Shown piece after piece: positions 61,843-63,425 of a DNA stretch of 63,425 bases. Location of the stretch: the NCBI GenBank assembly GCA_964576115.1, contig CAZNUA010000020.1:1-63425 (forward strand), read 5' to 3'. The stretch comes from CAYSYY01 sp964576115 [NCBI: uncultured Gemmatimonadota bacterium] (GTDB lineage: Bacteria; Blakebacterota; Blakebacteria; Blakebacterales). Position numbers and translations under genes: made by a program. The notes under the pieces were generated by a model. That model had not been told where the DNA came from. It saw only the letters and a list, made by a program, of their open reading frames with translations, and ran no database searches. Positions within the stretch are counted from its first letter, which is position 1; each line of letters opens with the position of its first letter.

Positions 61843-63009
61843 CTATTGCACCTGTGCCTGTACCAGCCATGTCGCCAGAAACGGGTCTATCAAACGGTAT
61901 CTCAGGTGACCGCGATCTCCCTCGGAACGAATGAGGTGTACAGCCACAAGGGCCTGCAACGCTACCTGCATACTGGCGACCGGCAATCCCAGAGAACCGA
62001 CCACTTTCCGTGACAGTAAACCTTCGCCTTTGTGTTCGATAACCGCCTTGAGTGCCTTTTGTTGATTCCGGGTCAGCTGGGTCCAGATCTGGGTGTATGC
62101 CGGATCTTCTTTGGCCACGATCCCCGCTACCGCTGACTGAACAACCCGGGCTGATAGTTCATCGGTCTCACCGGATCGCAGCATCTCCCATATCTCGGCC
62201 GCGAGGCGCTGGACGTTGTAAGGTACCTCCTCAGCGACATCCATGATTTCCGTGATTCCGTCCTGATCAACATCCCATCCGGACTCCGTGAATGCTGTCC
62301 GTAGAAAGGCTGTGAATGCATCACGGGGAACCGGCCCCAGAAATAATCGTGAACCCAGATGGTAAAAGGGGCGGCCGGGATCGGTGGTCATTGCTGTCAA
62401 CAGGCGCGTTGCTGAACCAGCGAATATGTAACTGACATGACGGTGTCGCTGAATGGTCGCCCGCAGTTGCTTCTCTGCGGGAAGTCCGTGATCAACCACA
62501 ATCGACTGAACCTCGTCAAGCATGAGAACCACGGGCCGGTCCATTTTCTGCGCCAGTGATTCAACCGTATCGAGGGCTTCGGTCAAGATCGGTAATTCTT
62601 CCTTCTCCGAAGTATCGATCGTAACCGACAGATTCCCCTGTGCATCGAGTGAGACTTTCGGACGCAGGTGAAGCGCGGCCTCACTCAGAGAGTTGAAAAC
62701 CCTCTCCAGTGGTCCCTTCATGGTACGGGTTACTGAACCCAGGATTGCCTGGGCGAGCAGGGGCAGCGATTCATACTTCTCGACATCGAAACGGAGAACG
62801 GTTACGCCCTCTCTTTCCGCTTCGACAGCACAGGCGTGCAGAAGAGATGTCTTGCCAAACCTGCGCGGGCCGATCAGAAACAACCTGCCGCGGTTTCTGA
62901 TCACTGCTTCCAGTTCTGCAAGTTCTTCTTCGCGATCGACCAGTTCGTCACGAGCCAGTTCGCGTCCATACTCGAAAGGATTGCGACCGGTCTTGTTCAT
63001 CGAGTTCAT
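61843..63009 (-). CDS. AAA/STAND-like ATPase (archaeal-ATPase-type)
   Basis: This 388-residue protein starts at ATG 63009 after GGAGG. Walker A is GPRRFGKTSLL near residue 47; the N-terminus NPFEYGRELARDELVDREEE is typical of this group. Walker B is PVVLMLDEVQS and a sensor-like IFAGSATRLLTAM follows. The C-terminal part (NQQKALKAVIEHKGEGLLSR onward) is a winged helix. Such ATPases are common near mobile or toxin-like genes, but their role is mostly unknown. Upstream DNA is unusually AT-rich. Confidence 0.88.
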   Translation of the reverse strand: MNSMNKTGRNPFEYGRELARDELVDREEELAELEAVIRNRGRLFLIGPRRFGKTSLLHACAVEAEREGVTVLRFDVEKYESLPLLAQAILGSVTRTMKGPLERVFNSLSEAALHLRPKVSLDAQGNLSVTIDTSEKEELPILTEALDTVESLAQKMDRPVVLMLDEVQSIVVDHGLPAEKQLRATIQRHRHVSYIFAGSATRLLTAMTTDPGRPFYHLGSRLFLGPVPRDAFTAFLRTAFTESGWDVDQDGITEIMDVAEEVPYNVQRLAAEIWEMLRSGETDELSARVVQSAVAGIVAKEDPAYTQIWTQLTRNQQKALKAVIEHKGEGLLSRKVVGSLGLPVASMQVALQALVAVHLIRSEGDRGHLRYRLIDPFLATWLVQAQVQ

Positions 63010-63066
63010 GGATGAGTTCCTCCGATACGGGATCGGGAGTCGATGTACGATATAATGTGTGTATCG

Positions 63067-63096
63067 TTATGTAAATAACATTATGTATATTATGTA
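63067..63096. promoter_or_regulatory. AT-rich region with three TTATGTA boxes upstream of the ATPase gene
   Basis: TTATGTA occurs at 63067-63073, 63081-63087 and 63090-63096, in a strongly AT-rich stretch (about 63045-63110) in otherwise GC-rich DNA. On the minus strand the stretch also offers a TTATAT-like -10 about 45 bp before the start. Likely promoter/operator of the ATPase gene. Confidence 0.45.
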
Positions 63097-63195
63097 ATGA
63101 TAAAACCATAACAATACTTCCCAGCCATCACATTTTCTCAGTCACGCAGAATGGGCCCGTACCAAAGTCCCACAATGGTGTCAGATGCCCATTTC

Positions 63196-63425
63196 TCAGA
63201 TCGTCGCCCCGATCCGTTCCAGGGCACGCATATAGGAAGGCCGGGCTTCGCGCACCCGGGCATCACCCTCATCCAGGTCGGCCGGCGAAAGCCAGGCGAT
63301 ACCGCCGGCGATCTGTTCGATTGAACCGTACCGTTCTGTCCAGCGGATGATGGCGTCGATGAGAGCGCCGGGGTTGTGCTGAGGGATGGAGGGAGGAACG
63401 AGCAGGATACCGGGAAAGGAAATCT
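63196..63425 (-). CDS. Partial hypothetical protein (C-terminal end)
   Basis: A minus-strand frame enters from the right edge and stops with TGA at 63198-63196. The last ~75 residues include PQHNPGALIDAIIRWTERYG, then AGGIAWLSPADLDEGDAR and PSYMRALERIGATI. I do not recognise the family. It is 186 bp upstream of, and co-directional with, the ATPase gene. Confidence 0.55.
   Translation of the reverse strand, partial: ISFPGILLVPPSIPQHNPGALIDAIIRWTERYGSIEQIAGGIAWLSPADLDEGDARVREARPSYMRALERIGATI

Overview
The window is high-GC DNA from a Gram-negative bacterium. Evidence for an outer membrane includes lipoprotein signals, a TolC-like protein and HlyD-type adaptors. Five very long ADOP-type FtsX/MacB permeases with PadR partners, and five secreted six-bladed beta-propeller proteins, point to an environmental lineage such as Acidobacteriota, Gemmatimonadota or a related candidate phylum. 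The sequence alone does not settle the phylum. Coding density is high and most genes have a visible Shine-Dalgarno.

Layout. 0-0.4 kb: tRNA-Ser(CGA), the C-terminal stub of a tyrosine recombinase, and a palindromic repeat. 0.4-5.3 kb: a PadR/ADOP pair, a class-C-like serine hydrolase lipoprotein and a small ORF. 5.4-14.7 kb: two PadR genes and three tandem ADOP permeases. 14.8-17.3 kb: two secreted beta-propeller proteins. 17.5-22.6 kb: a HEAT-like protein overlapping an HD-GYP protein, convergent with a PilB/GspE ATPase carrying two MshEN (c-di-GMP receptor) domains. 22.7-24.4 kb: a HepT/MntA toxin-antitoxin pair whose antitoxin has an N-terminal ribbon-helix-helix domain, with a four-unit operator-like array upstream. 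24.5-35.5 kb: an M1-like peptidase, glgA, and the convergent operon glgP-malQ-glgB-GH57 for glycogen metabolism. 35.8-40.8 kb: RidA, a gene remnant, a beta-propeller lipoprotein, a lipoprotein with a Hint (intein-like) domain, a CsgG-like protein with an apparent frameshift, and a small lipoprotein.

40.9-54.9 kb holds the most unusual region. It has two STAS anti-sigma antagonists, a divergent sigma-54 activator with an atypical C-terminus, two tandem Kelch lipoproteins and a TolC-like protein. These are followed by a ten-fold 15-residue repeat protein on the opposite strand, an RsbW-like kinase/PqqD/M50 protease fusion, a HlyD-like lipoprotein, a PqqD/M50/HlyD fusion and a GAF-GAF-TM-HlyD fusion. 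It looks like an export or envelope-processing system under partner-switching control. The repeat protein is a candidate substrate, and no radical SAM or ABC exporter gene is present. This is inference from domains and gene order.

54.9-63.4 kb: an exported alpha/beta hydrolase, a fourth PadR/ADOP operon, a 20-bp tandem repeat, two convergent paralogous beta-propeller lipoproteins, an AAA ATPase and the end of an unrecognised gene. Recurrent themes are PadR operator-like palindromes directly upstream of padR genes, translational overlaps inside operons, and small remnants (integrase, nucleotidyltransferase-like, truncated barrel) that mark past rearrangement.
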